DNA of 36,186 nucleotides from Chloroflexota bacterium (GCA_017610335.1 JAFCCG010000011.1:1-36186); one strand, 5' to 3'; positions 1 through 7,553 are shown, numbered from the stretch's first letter. Program-made: numbers and translations. The notes: a model not told the origin generated them from the sequence alone.

Positions 1-495
1 CTCTCGGAAATTTAAGGGGAATACTGCTGTTGTCAGATGCCTGCCGCTCAGCAAATAGCTTGTTTTGGATTTTATTAGCTTGGAGCTTGAACCAGAAATA
101 AATATTTTTATTTTACCCTTGAATTCGTCGTAAATGCTTCTGACATATTTTTCCCAGTTCTTGACTCTTTGAACCTCGTCAAGGAAAACAAAGCTTTTCT
201 TGTTGTCTTCTTCGTAAATTATCTGAATTAAGTCATTAAAGTAATCTGGAGTTAGGGGATAAAGCCTCCTGTTTTCAAAGTTTATGTAATACACTGAGTT
301 CTTTCCGTGCTTTTCCTGGAGTTTTTTCATTTCAAGTTTCATCAAAGACGTTTTTCCAGCACGCCTGCATCCAATTGCATCATTAATCAAATCGGTTTCT
401 ATCTTTAAGCTCTCTTCTCTTTCTTTGATTCCTTTGGCCTGTTTTAGCCTTTCCTCTTCAATATAAATCCTTAACTTCTCTTTACGATTTTGCAT
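1..495 (-). CDS. AAA-type ATPase, DUF4143-like family (C-terminal part cut off by window edge)
   Basis: The gene starts at 495 and reads off the left edge, leaving 165 residues. A Walker A motif of the GxRRxGKT type (IGCRRAGKTS, residues 41-50) and a Walker B (FVFLDEVQRVKNWE, about 103-116) are followed by a sensor-1-like strand (IFISGSSSKL, about 131-140). This order is typical of the archaeal/bacterial AAA+ ATPases that carry a C-terminal DUF4143 or DUF234 nuclease-like domain; that domain would lie outside the window. Members are abundant in archaea, often many per genome, and their function is poorly defined. The N-terminus is lysine/glutamate rich, as is usual in the family. The family call is firm; the subfamily is not, because the C-terminus is missing. 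Confidence 0.85.
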   Translation of the reverse strand, partial: MQNRKEKLRIYIEEERLKQAKGIKEREESLKIETDLINDAIGCRRAGKTSLMKLEMKKLQEKHGKNSVYYINFENRRLYPLTPDYFNDLIQIIYEEDNKKSFVFLDEVQRVKNWEKYVRSIYDEFKGKIKIFISGSSSKLIKSKTSYLLSGRHLTTAVFPLNFRE

Positions 496-715
496 AATAT
501 CATTAAATGTACTTTACGATATATAAAGCTTTCGTTTTGGCTGTAACCACAAACATTTTACAAAAGTTACTGTTTACAAGCCCTTAACTTTTAAAGAGGG
601 CTTTTGGTTATAACCCTTACAGCAGTTATGAGCTTTTAATATTTAAAAAGCTTTATTTGTTATAAGTTTTTAAACCTTGGAAAAGGGGGTTTTTGAGCTG
701 ATTTTGAGCGGGCTT

Positions 716-1441
716 TCAATGTTTTGCCTTTTTCTTTGCCTTTTTTTCCCTTTCAAGCATTTTTTTGATTACATACTGTTTTGCTGATTTGTGCGTTTTT
801 GCTTTTAGAGCCTGGCTGAACAGTCCTTTTGGATTTACCCTATAAAGGTACATTGGAACAGGTTCGTAATAGAATTTGTACTTTTCTGCAATCCTAATCC
901 ACAGGTCCCAGTCCTCTGCAACCATTAGCTTTTCATCAAGTCCTCCTACTTTGCGAATTGCTTCCATTCTGAATAATGTACTGCCCTGTGAAAACACAGC
1001 TCCTTTCTTTAATTTTGTTATGCTAAATTTCAAATCAGGGAAAGGGTCATCAATGTTTCTTTTTTTCCTTGAAGGAAAAAATAACGGGCCGGTAATTTCC
1101 GATTCCTCGTCTATTACCCATGCATCCCCGTAAACCAGCCCAATGTCTGGATTTTTGTCAAGAATTTTTGAGCAAACCTCCAATTTGTAATTTACCATAA
1201 TGTCATCTGCGTCAAAAATGCATACATATTTTCCTTTGGTTATTTTGAATGCAAAATTTACTGCATGACTTTTTCCCTTGTTGTACGAGTGCTCAAAATA
1301 TTTGATTCTTTTGTCCTTGAATTTTTTAATTTCCTTTTTTGTTCCGTCTTTTGAATTATCATTAATAATAATCAGTTCAAAATTTTTCAGGGTCTGGTTT
1401 ATTACAGTTACTTTTGGTTTTAGTTCTTCGTTTCCGTTCAT
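716..1441 (-). CDS. Family 2 glycosyltransferase with an apparent internal deletion near the N-terminus
   Basis: This 241-residue protein has the GT2 (GT-A fold) hallmarks: NFELIIINDNSKDGT (residues 20-34), the metal/nucleotide-sugar DxD region FDADD (76-80), and the catalytic-base region AEDWDLWIR (175-183). GT2 enzymes transfer a sugar from a nucleotide donor to glycans or lipids at the cytoplasmic face. Family members normally begin VSVIIPTYNR, then an alpha helix ending SVLxQT. Here VTVI (11-14) runs straight into NQTLKNFEL, so about 18-20 residues holding the PTYN nucleotide-binding turn and helix 1 are absent, in frame. The enzyme may therefore be impaired, or the assembly may carry a 60-bp deletion. 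It is divergent from the pyruvyl-transferase-like gene, sharing an 89-bp intergenic region with a TATA-like stretch at 1466-1476 on this strand. The C-terminus is a lysine-rich tail. Confidence 0.85.
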   Translation of the reverse strand: MNGNEELKPKVTVINQTLKNFELIIINDNSKDGTKKEIKKFKDKRIKYFEHSYNKGKSHAVNFAFKITKGKYVCIFDADDIMVNYKLEVCSKILDKNPDIGLVYGDAWVIDEESEITGPLFFPSRKKRNIDDPFPDLKFSITKLKKGAVFSQGSTLFRMEAIRKVGGLDEKLMVAEDWDLWIRIAEKYKFYYEPVPMYLYRVNPKGLFSQALKAKTHKSAKQYVIKKMLEREKKAKKKAKH

Positions 1442-1499
1442 ACAGTAAGCTTTAGTTCAAACTTCTATAAAAATACTCGCTTGCTTTGAAAAAGAAAAG

Positions 1500-1508
1500 C
1501 TATTTATT
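1500..1508 (+). promoter_or_regulatory. TATA box of the pyruvyl-transferase-like gene
   Basis: CTATTTATT preceded by an A/G-rich BRE-like AAAAG lies 27 nt upstream of the ATG at 1531. No ribosome binding site is visible between them, so a leaderless transcript starting at or next to the ATG is likely. This supports 1531 over the upstream in-frame ATG at 1486. Confidence 0.55.
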
Positions 1509-1530
1509 TTGTAATGCACTATATTTTGCC

Positions 1531-2586
1531 ATGCCAACTGCCTTAATTTTTGGATACTATGGAAAAGACAACATTGGTGACGATGCAATGCTGCAGGTCA
1601 TTGCAAAGCAGCTGAAAAAGCTTCATGTAAAAACCATTGCTTTATCCTACAATTCTGCAAAGACAAAAAAAGAATTTGGAATCAAGGCAATAAGTCACAA
1701 GGCTGATTTGTCAAAGATAAAGTATGATTTTTTTGTGCTTGGTGGCGGAACTCAGATTCAGGATTACAGACTAAAGGGTTTTGAAAATCTGGTAAAGTTT
1801 TTTTTAAAGGCAAAAAAGCCTGGAGTAAAAACCTGTTTGCTTTCAATTGGTTCAACAAAGCTTAAGACAATAAAAGGAAAGGCGCTTGCAAAAAAGCTTT
1901 GTGAAAATTCCGATTTAATTATTATGCGGGACAATGAAAGCAGGGAACAGCTTAGGAAAGCAGGTATCAAAAAGCAAATTCATGTTTCTGCAGATTTAAC
2001 TTTTACTGAAAGCAAAAAACCCGACAAAAGAAAAAGAAATGCGATTCTTTTTTGTCCAATTCCTTTTTATGAAATTTTTGAGCTCAGGCCAAAAAAGGAC
2101 AAACAGCTTGCGGAAAAAATTGCAAAGGCAATAGATCTTGTTGCAAAAGAAACTGGTGCGAGGATTGAAATTTTTCCCTTTTTCAAAAAATATGACACTA
2201 TTTTTTGTAAAAAAATCCTTTCAAGTGTGAAAAGCAAAAAAGTAAAGCTTTTGAAATACAAGCCTCTTGGAATGAAGCTTGCAAAAACTTTTGAAAAATT
2301 TGACCTTGTTGTTGGAATGCGTTTTCATTCCCTTGTTTTTTCTGCAGTAATTGGGAAGCCGTTTGTTGCTGTTGATTTTACTGCAAAAACAAGAAATCTT
2401 GTAAAGATGTTTGCATGGAAAGCATTTGCAGTGGAACAGGGCTTTAAGCCAGGTCTGCTTGCCGGAAAAACAGTAAAGCTGTATAACAATTTGCCTGCTG
2501 CAAGAAAAAAACTTATTGCAAAAAGAAAAAAGACTGAGAAAAAATCAAAGAGCGCATTCAGGCTTTTCAAGGAAAAGATTTTGTGA
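1531..2586 (+). CDS. Polysaccharide pyruvyl transferase family protein
   Basis: The 351-residue product begins with the family's N-terminal signature GYYGKDNIGDDAML (residues 8-21). It continues with VLGGGTQIQD (about 69-78), IIMRDNESREQL, VSADLTF and the diagnostic VGMRFHSLVFSAVIGKPFVA (about 259-278). Proteins of this family (CsaB/WcaK-like) transfer pyruvyl groups to, or otherwise modify, cell-surface polysaccharides, so a role in surface glycan decoration is inferred. The open frame extends upstream to an ATG at 1486, but the conserved domain starts at the ATG at 1531 and the TATA box sits 27 nt before it. The neighbouring glycosyltransferase and two glycoside-active enzymes support a carbohydrate role. 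The C-terminal 40 residues are lysine-rich and not part of the usual core. Confidence 0.85.
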   Translation: MPTALIFGYYGKDNIGDDAMLQVIAKQLKKLHVKTIALSYNSAKTKKEFGIKAISHKADLSKIKYDFFVLGGGTQIQDYRLKGFENLVKFFLKAKKPGVKTCLLSIGSTKLKTIKGKALAKKLCENSDLIIMRDNESREQLRKAGIKKQIHVSADLTFTESKKPDKRKRNAILFCPIPFYEIFELRPKKDKQLAEKIAKAIDLVAKETGARIEIFPFFKKYDTIFCKKILSSVKSKKVKLLKYKPLGMKLAKTFEKFDLVVGMRFHSLVFSAVIGKPFVAVDFTAKTRNLVKMFAWKAFAVEQGFKPGLLAGKTVKLYNNLPAARKKLIAKRKKTEKKSKSAFRLFKEKIL

Positions 2587-2599
2587 ATGAAGTAAGCGA

Positions 2600-4090
2600 C
2601 TATGCCTTAAGCAAGTCAAGTAACAGGGCGGCTGTCCAGGTCATTTTATCAGAACCCAATGGCCTGCCTGCCCTTCCTTTTTCTGAAGCGATTGGTGCAA
2701 AGTATTCGTCAAATAAGGGCATTTGGAATTCTCTTGCAAGGGCTTTTTTTATTTCTTCTGCACTGGCGCCTTCTTTTCTAAGTGCTTTTTTTCGTAAATC
2801 AACCCTTTTCCAAATTCCTGAATCCGGTTTTTTTCTTACTCTACTCCAGCCAATTGCTGCAAAGCCTGAATCCCAAAGCCATCCATGACCGTATTGTGTT
2901 TTTGAAGGCGTTGTAAAGGATTCATTAAAGCTGTTGTATTCCATTAGTGAAGCTGCAAGGCTTTCAAGTTCTTTCACTCCTTTAAATCCTTGTGCAATCA
3001 ATTTAATTGTTTGCTCTCTGACTTTTTTTGCAAGTGCTTTATCATAATTTTCCAGTCCTTTTGTAACAATCCAGTTTCGCACAGGCCAAATAGGTCCTTT
3101 TGCATATCTAACAGGATTAAATTTTTCTGAGTCAAGCGGAACGCTTGGAACCATAAATCCATTTTTTGGATTGAATTCTTTTTCATTTTTCAAATGCTTT
3201 ATCAATTCTTTTGCCTGTTCTTTGGAGGCAATGTTTCCAAAAAGCGGTGCAAAAGAATGTACTGTTGCAATTTTTATCAGCTTATTTCCTTTTATATCAA
3301 AAGAATAAAATAATCCTGTTTCTTCGTCGTATAATTTGTTTCTTATTGTCTTTTCAACTTTTAATGCAAGTTTTTCATTTAGCTTTTTTTCTTTTTCCAA
3401 AGAAAGAGCTTCTGCAATCAATGCCATTGAGGAAAGAGATTTTTTGAAAATGCAGTTGAACAAAATGTCTTGTACAACAAAAGGACATTCTTTCCAAAGT
3501 TTTTTTTGATCATATTTTTTTGTAACAAAAAAACCAACCAATCTTCCATAAGCTTCATAATCTTTTTCTTTTGGTCTCTGGCCCTTGGCAACGTAAACCG
3601 CGTCCTTTCTTTTTTTGATTCTTTGCTCAAAACCTTTTGCCCTAAGTTCTTCAAGTGTTCTTTTAATCAGCTCATCATAGCATGGTGTATTATCAGAGCC
3701 GGTTGCCCATGGGTGAAAAACGCTTGCAAGTCCTTCTCCTTTAGGGTCTCGTTCGGTTAAAAGAAAATTATGGTACTGCTTTAGTTTTGGATAAAATTCT
3801 TTGAGAAATGGAACAAGATCTTCCTTGTTTTGTGAGTTGTTAAACACTTCCCACAATGCAAAACCAATGTTTGGCGGCTGTGTAATTCCGGATGTTCTGA
3901 TTTTACTGTTTCCGCTTATTTTTACAGTAACTCCCCATTCTTCTTCATCAGGGCTGTAACCTGTTTGTCCTGGTACAAACCTTATCTGTGGCAGCATTCC
4001 ATTGCTCCACTGTGATTCAAGAACTGAAGCAATTTCATTCATTGCTCTTTTTTCACCGTATGTAAGAACCATGTTATACAAAAAGTCCAT
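2600..4090 (-). CDS. GH63-like glycoside hydrolase (mannosyl/glucosylglycerate hydrolase-like), rearranged
   Basis: The 496-residue protein matches the (alpha/alpha)6-barrel family of mannosylglycerate/glucosylglycerate hydrolases: SQWSNGMLPQIRF (residues 26-38), TSGITQPP (66-73), HPWATGSDNTPCYD (126-139), KGPIWPVRNW (331-340) and the C-terminal end LGSDKMTWTAALLLDLL (478-494). These enzymes hydrolyse small alpha-glucosides or mannosides in the cytoplasm. In relatives, a segment like TxPxxxYPHxWxWDxAFxAIGL precedes the NGMxPHIxF motif near the N-terminus. Here the equivalent, TTPSKTQYGHGWLWDSGFAA (residues 393-412), lies near the C-terminus, and the protein starts directly at the next helix. 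An in-frame TGA immediately precedes the ATG, so the N-terminus is not simply mis-called. It converges with the pyruvyl-transferase-like gene, 13 bp apart. The substrate cannot be named. Confidence 0.75.
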   Translation of the reverse strand: MDFLYNMVLTYGEKRAMNEIASVLESQWSNGMLPQIRFVPGQTGYSPDEEEWGVTVKISGNSKIRTSGITQPPNIGFALWEVFNNSQNKEDLVPFLKEFYPKLKQYHNFLLTERDPKGEGLASVFHPWATGSDNTPCYDELIKRTLEELRAKGFEQRIKKRKDAVYVAKGQRPKEKDYEAYGRLVGFFVTKKYDQKKLWKECPFVVQDILFNCIFKKSLSSMALIAEALSLEKEKKLNEKLALKVEKTIRNKLYDEETGLFYSFDIKGNKLIKIATVHSFAPLFGNIASKEQAKELIKHLKNEKEFNPKNGFMVPSVPLDSEKFNPVRYAKGPIWPVRNWIVTKGLENYDKALAKKVREQTIKLIAQGFKGVKELESLAASLMEYNSFNESFTTPSKTQYGHGWLWDSGFAAIGWSRVRKKPDSGIWKRVDLRKKALRKEGASAEEIKKALAREFQMPLFDEYFAPIASEKGRAGRPLGSDKMTWTAALLLDLLKA

Positions 4091-4238
4091 TCAATTACTT
4101 AAAGATTACCTTGTTGAAAAAGTTTTTGAAAAATAACTTATGCAACCTTTTTTATTTCCTTTCGCTTTTTTTTTAGCGGAAATTTACTACAAATTCCTTT
4201 TTAAGGTTTTTTGTAAAGAGGTTGCTTAATAGTTTTAA

Positions 4239-4276
4239 ACTATTTATTTCAGAAAAACGAAAACACCTGGAGTGAT
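4239..4276 (+). promoter_or_regulatory. Promoter and ribosome binding site of the acidic micro-ORF
   Basis: A TATA-like ACTATTTAT at 4239-4247 is followed by a strong Shine-Dalgarno GGAGTGAT at 4269-4276, five nt before an ATG. The arrangement supports expression of the short reading frame that follows. Confidence 0.45.
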
Positions 4277-4281
4277 TTACA

Positions 4282-4401
4282 ATGGATATAAAATTTGAAG
4301 AGGGCAAAATCTTAGCAGAAGAAGAAACCGAAGAAGAAACAGAAACAGAAGAAGAAACCGAAGAAGAAAAACCAGAAGAAACAATTCCTAAAGCGGAATA
4401 A
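4282..4401 (+). CDS. Putative 39-residue highly acidic micro-protein
   Basis: A 40-codon frame runs from ATG 4282 to TAA 4401. It begins MDIKFEEGKILAEEETEEE and continues as Glu/Thr repeats, ending KPEETIPKAE. About half of the residues are Glu and no hydrophobic core is apparent, so it is probably disordered. Support for it being real is the TATA box, the GGAGTGAT ribosome binding site at 5-nt spacing and an eight-T run just after the stop. I recognise no family. It stands alone between two minus-strand genes. Acidic tails of this kind can bind basic proteins or metal ions, but no function can be assigned from the sequence. The repeated GAAGAAACC-type codons could also be a slippage-prone tract. 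Confidence 0.45.
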   Translation: MDIKFEEGKILAEEETEEETETEEETEEEKPEETIPKAE

Positions 4402-4404
4402 GTG

Positions 4405-4412
4405 TTTTTTTT
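4405..4412 (+). terminator. T-run terminator after the micro-ORF
   Basis: Eight consecutive T residues begin four bases after the stop codon of the acidic micro-ORF. Archaeal RNA polymerase terminates at such runs without needing a hairpin. Confidence 0.4.
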
Positions 4413-4490
4413 AAAAGGGCGTTTCCTTTTAGTGTACGTCCGACTTATTTTTTTTTAAAAATTTAAAAACAGATTCTTCCTAAAAATAAT

Positions 4491-5183
4491 TTAGTCTTCA
4501 AGGCTTTTAATTACAAGTCCCATGTTACTTATTTCTATAGGGTGCAATTCTTCGCTGTGTTTTGTTCCGCGCATTTTTATAACACTTAATACCCTTTCAA
4601 AGCTTACTGCCTTACGAAGTCTTCCCATCATAATAAGTCCGTCAAAAAGAAAGTCTTCTGGAGTAAATTCCATATTGTCAAAATCTGTTTTTTGTTTTTC
4701 AGCTGTGACCAAAAGTGTTATATTGTGTGCTGTAATTGTTTCAATAAATGCAAGTATTCTTACTCTAAATCCTCTGATATCGGTGGAAAGATTTTCTAAA
4801 GGGGTTATTGAATCAATTGCAACTCTTTTTACTTCCTCTTTTTTAATTTCTCGCATTAGTTCATCTGAAGCTAGTTCATATCCATGGGTTATCGGAATTT
4901 TCATTAATTTTACAAGACCTTTTTCTTCAAGTTCTGCAAAATCCATTCCAAGTTCTTTTGCATTTTCTCTTAGTTTTTCAACACTTTGCTCGCTTGTAAC
5001 ATAGACTCCTGTTTCTCCATAAATGCGTGCTCCGTTGTAAATGTATTGCATTGCAACAATACTTTTTCCTGCTCCTGGCTCTCCGCTTATAAGTACGCTG
5101 TTGTTGTGTATAAAGCCGCCTTTTGTAAAAAGTTCATCCAAACCAGGTGTTCCTGTTTTTACAATTTTTATTTCTCCTTCCAT
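4491..5183 (-). CDS. RecA/KaiC-superfamily ATPase (single KaiC-like domain)
   Basis: The 230-residue protein opens with the KaiC-family lead-in TGTPGLDELFTKGGF, then Walker A GEPGAGKS (residues 34-41). TSEQSVEKLREN follows, where KaiC has the paired catalytic glutamates, here E-Q. Walker B is KRVAIDSIT (about 120-128). The C-terminal RGTKHSEELHPIEISNMGLV is diagnostic of archaeal KaiC-like/RadD-type ATPases. Such proteins are ATP-dependent hexameric or monomeric regulators linked to signalling, motility or DNA transactions; the specific role is unknown. The start is set at the second ATG (5183), because AAAGGA lies nine nt upstream of it but abuts the first ATG at 5192. The leader contains a duplicated ribosome-binding segment. 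Confidence 0.85.
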   Translation of the reverse strand: MEGEIKIVKTGTPGLDELFTKGGFIHNNSVLISGEPGAGKSIVAMQYIYNGARIYGETGVYVTSEQSVEKLRENAKELGMDFAELEEKGLVKLMKIPITHGYELASDELMREIKKEEVKRVAIDSITPLENLSTDIRGFRVRILAFIETITAHNITLLVTAEKQKTDFDNMEFTPEDFLFDGLIMMGRLRKAVSFERVLSVIKMRGTKHSEELHPIEISNMGLVIKSLED

Positions 5184-5188
5184 AAAAA

Positions 5189-5232
5189 TCATTCCTTTAA
5201 AGCAAATTAATTATTCATTCCTTTAAAACAAA
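5189..5232 (-). repeat. Duplicated leader segment upstream of the KaiC-like gene
   Basis: TCATTCCTTTAAAGCAAA (5189-5206) recurs as TCATTCCTTTAAAACAAA (5215-5232), 17 of 18 identical at 26-bp spacing. Read on the gene strand, each copy carries AAAGGAATG. The distal copy opens a two-codon mini-frame, ATG AAT AAT TAA (5218 to 5207), just ahead of the gene. Confidence 0.6.
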
Positions 5233-5268
5233 CCAAGTAATTAATTGCTTTTCTTCTATAAATAGATT

Positions 5269-5829
5269 ATGCATCATGAATTAAAAGAATTTTTACAGAA
5301 AAAAAAGCTTTTATTTGAAAAAAAGCTTGGCAGAGGCTTTAGTAGTCATATTTTTCTTGCAAAGAACAAAAAAGGAAAATATTTTGTCATAAAAATGGAA
5401 AAGCATGACAGTACCCGTTTCAAAATGGCTGAAAGGGAAGCGGAAAATCTTGAAATGGTAAATGCTGTTGGAATTGGTCCAAAACTTTTTGCCGTTGATC
5501 TGAAACGCAGAATTGTTTTAATGGAATTTATTGAAGGTCCTCGTTTTTCAGATTGGATTTTTTCCAACCCTTCAAAAACAGTGTTAACTTGTTTTGTCAA
5601 AGAATTGCATCGGCAGGCAAAAGCATTGGATAAGCTTGGATTAGATCATGGTCAGCTTGCCGGAAGGGGACGAAATATTCTGGTAAGAGACGGACTGCCT
5701 GTAATAATTGATTTTGAAAAAGCTTCCTGTAATAGAAAATGCCATAATTTTTCAGTAATAGAAAGTTTTCTTTTCAAAAGCCCAAAGGGTGCAATTGCAG
5801 CTAAAATAAAAAAAATAATGAGGAAGTAA
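5269..5829 (+). CDS. Predicted Ser/Thr protein kinase, archaeal COG2112-like
   Basis: This 186-residue protein has a minimal kinase fold. It shows a glycine-rich loop LGRGFSSHIF (residues 20-29), the ATP-anchoring lysine in FVIKMEK (K42), a helix-C glutamate in AEREAENLE, and the hinge MEFIEGPRF. The catalytic loop is LDHGQLAGRGRNILV (125-139), with D126 and N137, and the metal-binding aspartate is in VIIDFEKAS (D148). It is shorter than canonical kinases and resembles the RIO/Bud32-related archaeal COG2112 group. Substrates are unknown. Upstream, CTATAAATA at about 5254-5262 is too close to the ATG to be its TATA box, so the promoter may be the AT-rich AATTAATT around 5236. It shares a divergent intergenic region with the KaiC-like ATPase. 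A signalling link between the two is speculative. Confidence 0.75.
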   Translation: MHHELKEFLQKKKLLFEKKLGRGFSSHIFLAKNKKGKYFVIKMEKHDSTRFKMAEREAENLEMVNAVGIGPKLFAVDLKRRIVLMEFIEGPRFSDWIFSNPSKTVLTCFVKELHRQAKALDKLGLDHGQLAGRGRNILVRDGLPVIIDFEKASCNRKCHNFSVIESFLFKSPKGAIAAKIKKIMRK

Positions 5830-5870
5830 AATTACTTCCTAAATTTCCTATTTAAACAGATTCTGAATTT

Positions 5871-6287
5871 TTACTTCCTGAATTTTCTGTCAACTTCGCT
5901 TATTAGAATATCGCAAGCTGCTTTAATGCTTTCAAGCTGTTTTACAATTCTTTCTTTTTCCAATTCAATTTCTTGAACAGTTTCATATGGCTCAATTGCG
6001 TCTCTTAGCATTCCACCGTCAACATAAGCATAAGGGTGCGAATCCATTTTTTTGGCAATTCTTTTAACCATTTTGCCAAGCCAAAGGTTCATTTCGTCTT
6101 TTACTTGGCCTTTAATCTGCTTGCCAGAACTTAAATGTTTTCTAAGCATGTTAATAATTGTTGCTTTTGGAAAAGGCAAATCATCTCTGTCATTTTCAAC
6201 CTCTTCTTCAACAATTTTTTCTTCTGTTCCAGGCATTTCTTTAGCCTTCTCAGCACTTGTTTCTGTATCCTTATTTTCATTAGTCAT
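5871..6287 (-). CDS. Histone-fold protein with C-terminal coiled coil
   Basis: The 138-residue protein has an acidic, disordered N-terminal tail (residues 1-35), then a histone-fold-like region. DLPFPKATIINMLRKH (36-51) resembles the alpha-1 start of archaeal histones. A long central helix follows (KDEMNLWLGKMVKRIAKKMD, 63-82), then a short loop and helix (YVDGGMLRDAIEPYE). A heptad-like C-terminal helix runs IELEKERIVKQLESIKAACD and on to the end (107-138). This layout fits histone-fold proteins with added coiled coils described in recent surveys of prokaryotic histones; the match is by eye. The start at 6287 is chosen because GGGGAG lies nine nt upstream; the earlier ATG at 6314 has no such site. 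DNA binding or bridging is inferred. Confidence 0.6.
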   Translation of the reverse strand: MTNENKDTETSAEKAKEMPGTEEKIVEEEVENDRDDLPFPKATIINMLRKHLSSGKQIKGQVKDEMNLWLGKMVKRIAKKMDSHPYAYVDGGMLRDAIEPYETVQEIELEKERIVKQLESIKAACDILISEVDRKFRK

Positions 6288-6452
6288 AATACTAGCTCCC
6301 CTAAATTTTCCCAATTAGCATTAAAAATTAAGTAGATATCTTATGCAACATTCAGATTTTAAAGCCTTTCCCTGCATAAAACAGACTGTTTATTTTGTTA
6401 ATTTCTTAAAAAAGCTCTAAAAAGTCACTTTTACTGCAAAAATCAGGCATTT

Positions 6453-7553
6453 TCACTTTCCAATAAAATGCATGTGGCTTAGGATATCTTTTATTGCCAC
6501 TTTTTTTACAGTTATAACCGAATCTCCTGCTCCGCTAAAAATAAGCAAATCTTTTTTATTCAAATCAAGAATTGCTTCTGAAGGAAATATAACGTTGTTT
6601 ACAAATCCCTTTTTTTCATAGTTTTTTTTAGGACTGAACAAAGGGTGTGTTTTTGGACTTCTTGCAATTATTTTTCCAGGATTTTTTTTGTCCAAAAGCA
6701 CTACACCTGCACTGTAAACATTTTTGTTATTCCTGTCTTTTTTCACGCCGTGGTATATTTCAAGCCAGCCTTCCTTAATTTTTATCGGAGTTGTTCCTGC
6801 TCCAATCCTTTCACTTTCCCAGCAATTTTCCCTTGGCTGAATTATGCTTTTTTCTTCCCCCCAATATTTTAAATCAGGTGAATGCGAAATCCAAATAGAG
6901 GGCTTGCTGAATTCAAAAAAGCCCTCTGGTCTGTGCAATGCAACATATTTTCCCCTAATTTTTTCAGGAAAAAGACTCACGTCCTTATTTTGCTCTCTGA
7001 AAATTATTCCATGTCTTTTCCAGTTCCTTAACCTGTTTGAAACAGCCAGCGAAGTGCAAACACCTTCATGTAGTGAAATCGAAACATAGGTCATAATGAA
7101 ATTTCTGCCAATTTTTACAATGCTTGGATCCTCTACTCCAAACTGCCCTTCTTTATGGGTTCCTGTAAAAACAGGCAGCTCTTCAATTTTTTCAACGTTA
7201 AAACCACTCTTGTCAAGTAGAATTCTCCTAAAATTTGACGAGGTCTTAAGCCTGCATGTTTTGTTCTCCAAATAGAATACATTTTCTTTTTCGCCAACAA
7301 TCTTTGTTTTGCTTATTTTTCTGCTGCTTAATTTGTAGCCGTTGTTTTTCACATCCTTGTCTGAAACAATCATCGGACATTTAATGCTTGTTCCAATATT
7401 GGCTTTTGGCATTTCCGCAACCCTTGCAAAAAGCACTATTTTTTTGTCAGACCACCTTATGGCTGCAGGATTCAGCACGCCCATAACAGCCCAGCCCCTT
7501 ACCGAGGGTTTGACGTCCTTTGGTGTTAGCAAAATCTTTTCCTCAACCAGCAT
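6453..7553 (-). CDS. GH130-family glycoside phosphorylase-like protein
   Basis: Features of the five-bladed beta-propeller GH130 family are present: ILLTPKDVKPS near the N-terminus, GVLNPAAIRW, FGVEDPSIVKIG (the ED-P motif), TYVSIS, SLFPEKIRGKYVALHRPE, IWISHSPDLKYW, RIGAGTTPIKIKEGWLEIYHG and FPSEAIL. Family enzymes reversibly phosphorolyse beta-mannosides, releasing mannose 1-phosphate, in the cytoplasm; some members are hydrolases. The open frame begins at 7610, but the preceding 19 residues (hydrophobic LIFLVFLML) are atypical. The ATG at 7553 sits 30-40 nt downstream of an AATTAAAAG TATA-like element (7583-7592), so it is preferred, giving 366 residues. With the GH63-like enzyme and the glycan genes it suggests mannose-containing glycan or compatible-solute metabolism. 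Linkage specificity cannot be told. Confidence 0.75.
   Translation of the reverse strand: MLVEEKILLTPKDVKPSVRGWAVMGVLNPAAIRWSDKKIVLFARVAEMPKANIGTSIKCPMIVSDKDVKNNGYKLSSRKISKTKIVGEKENVFYLENKTCRLKTSSNFRRILLDKSGFNVEKIEELPVFTGTHKEGQFGVEDPSIVKIGRNFIMTYVSISLHEGVCTSLAVSNRLRNWKRHGIIFREQNKDVSLFPEKIRGKYVALHRPEGFFEFSKPSIWISHSPDLKYWGEEKSIIQPRENCWESERIGAGTTPIKIKEGWLEIYHGVKKDRNNKNVYSAGVVLLDKKNPGKIIARSPKTHPLFSPKKNYEKKGFVNNVIFPSEAILDLNKKDLLIFSGAGDSVITVKKVAIKDILSHMHFIGK

Noticed and set aside
876-1133. Plus-strand open frame opposite the glycosyltransferase
   Set aside because: It mirrors a clear coding region on the other strand and has no family features; the same applies to many antisense frames over endA, metK, pyrG and the surface-protein genes.
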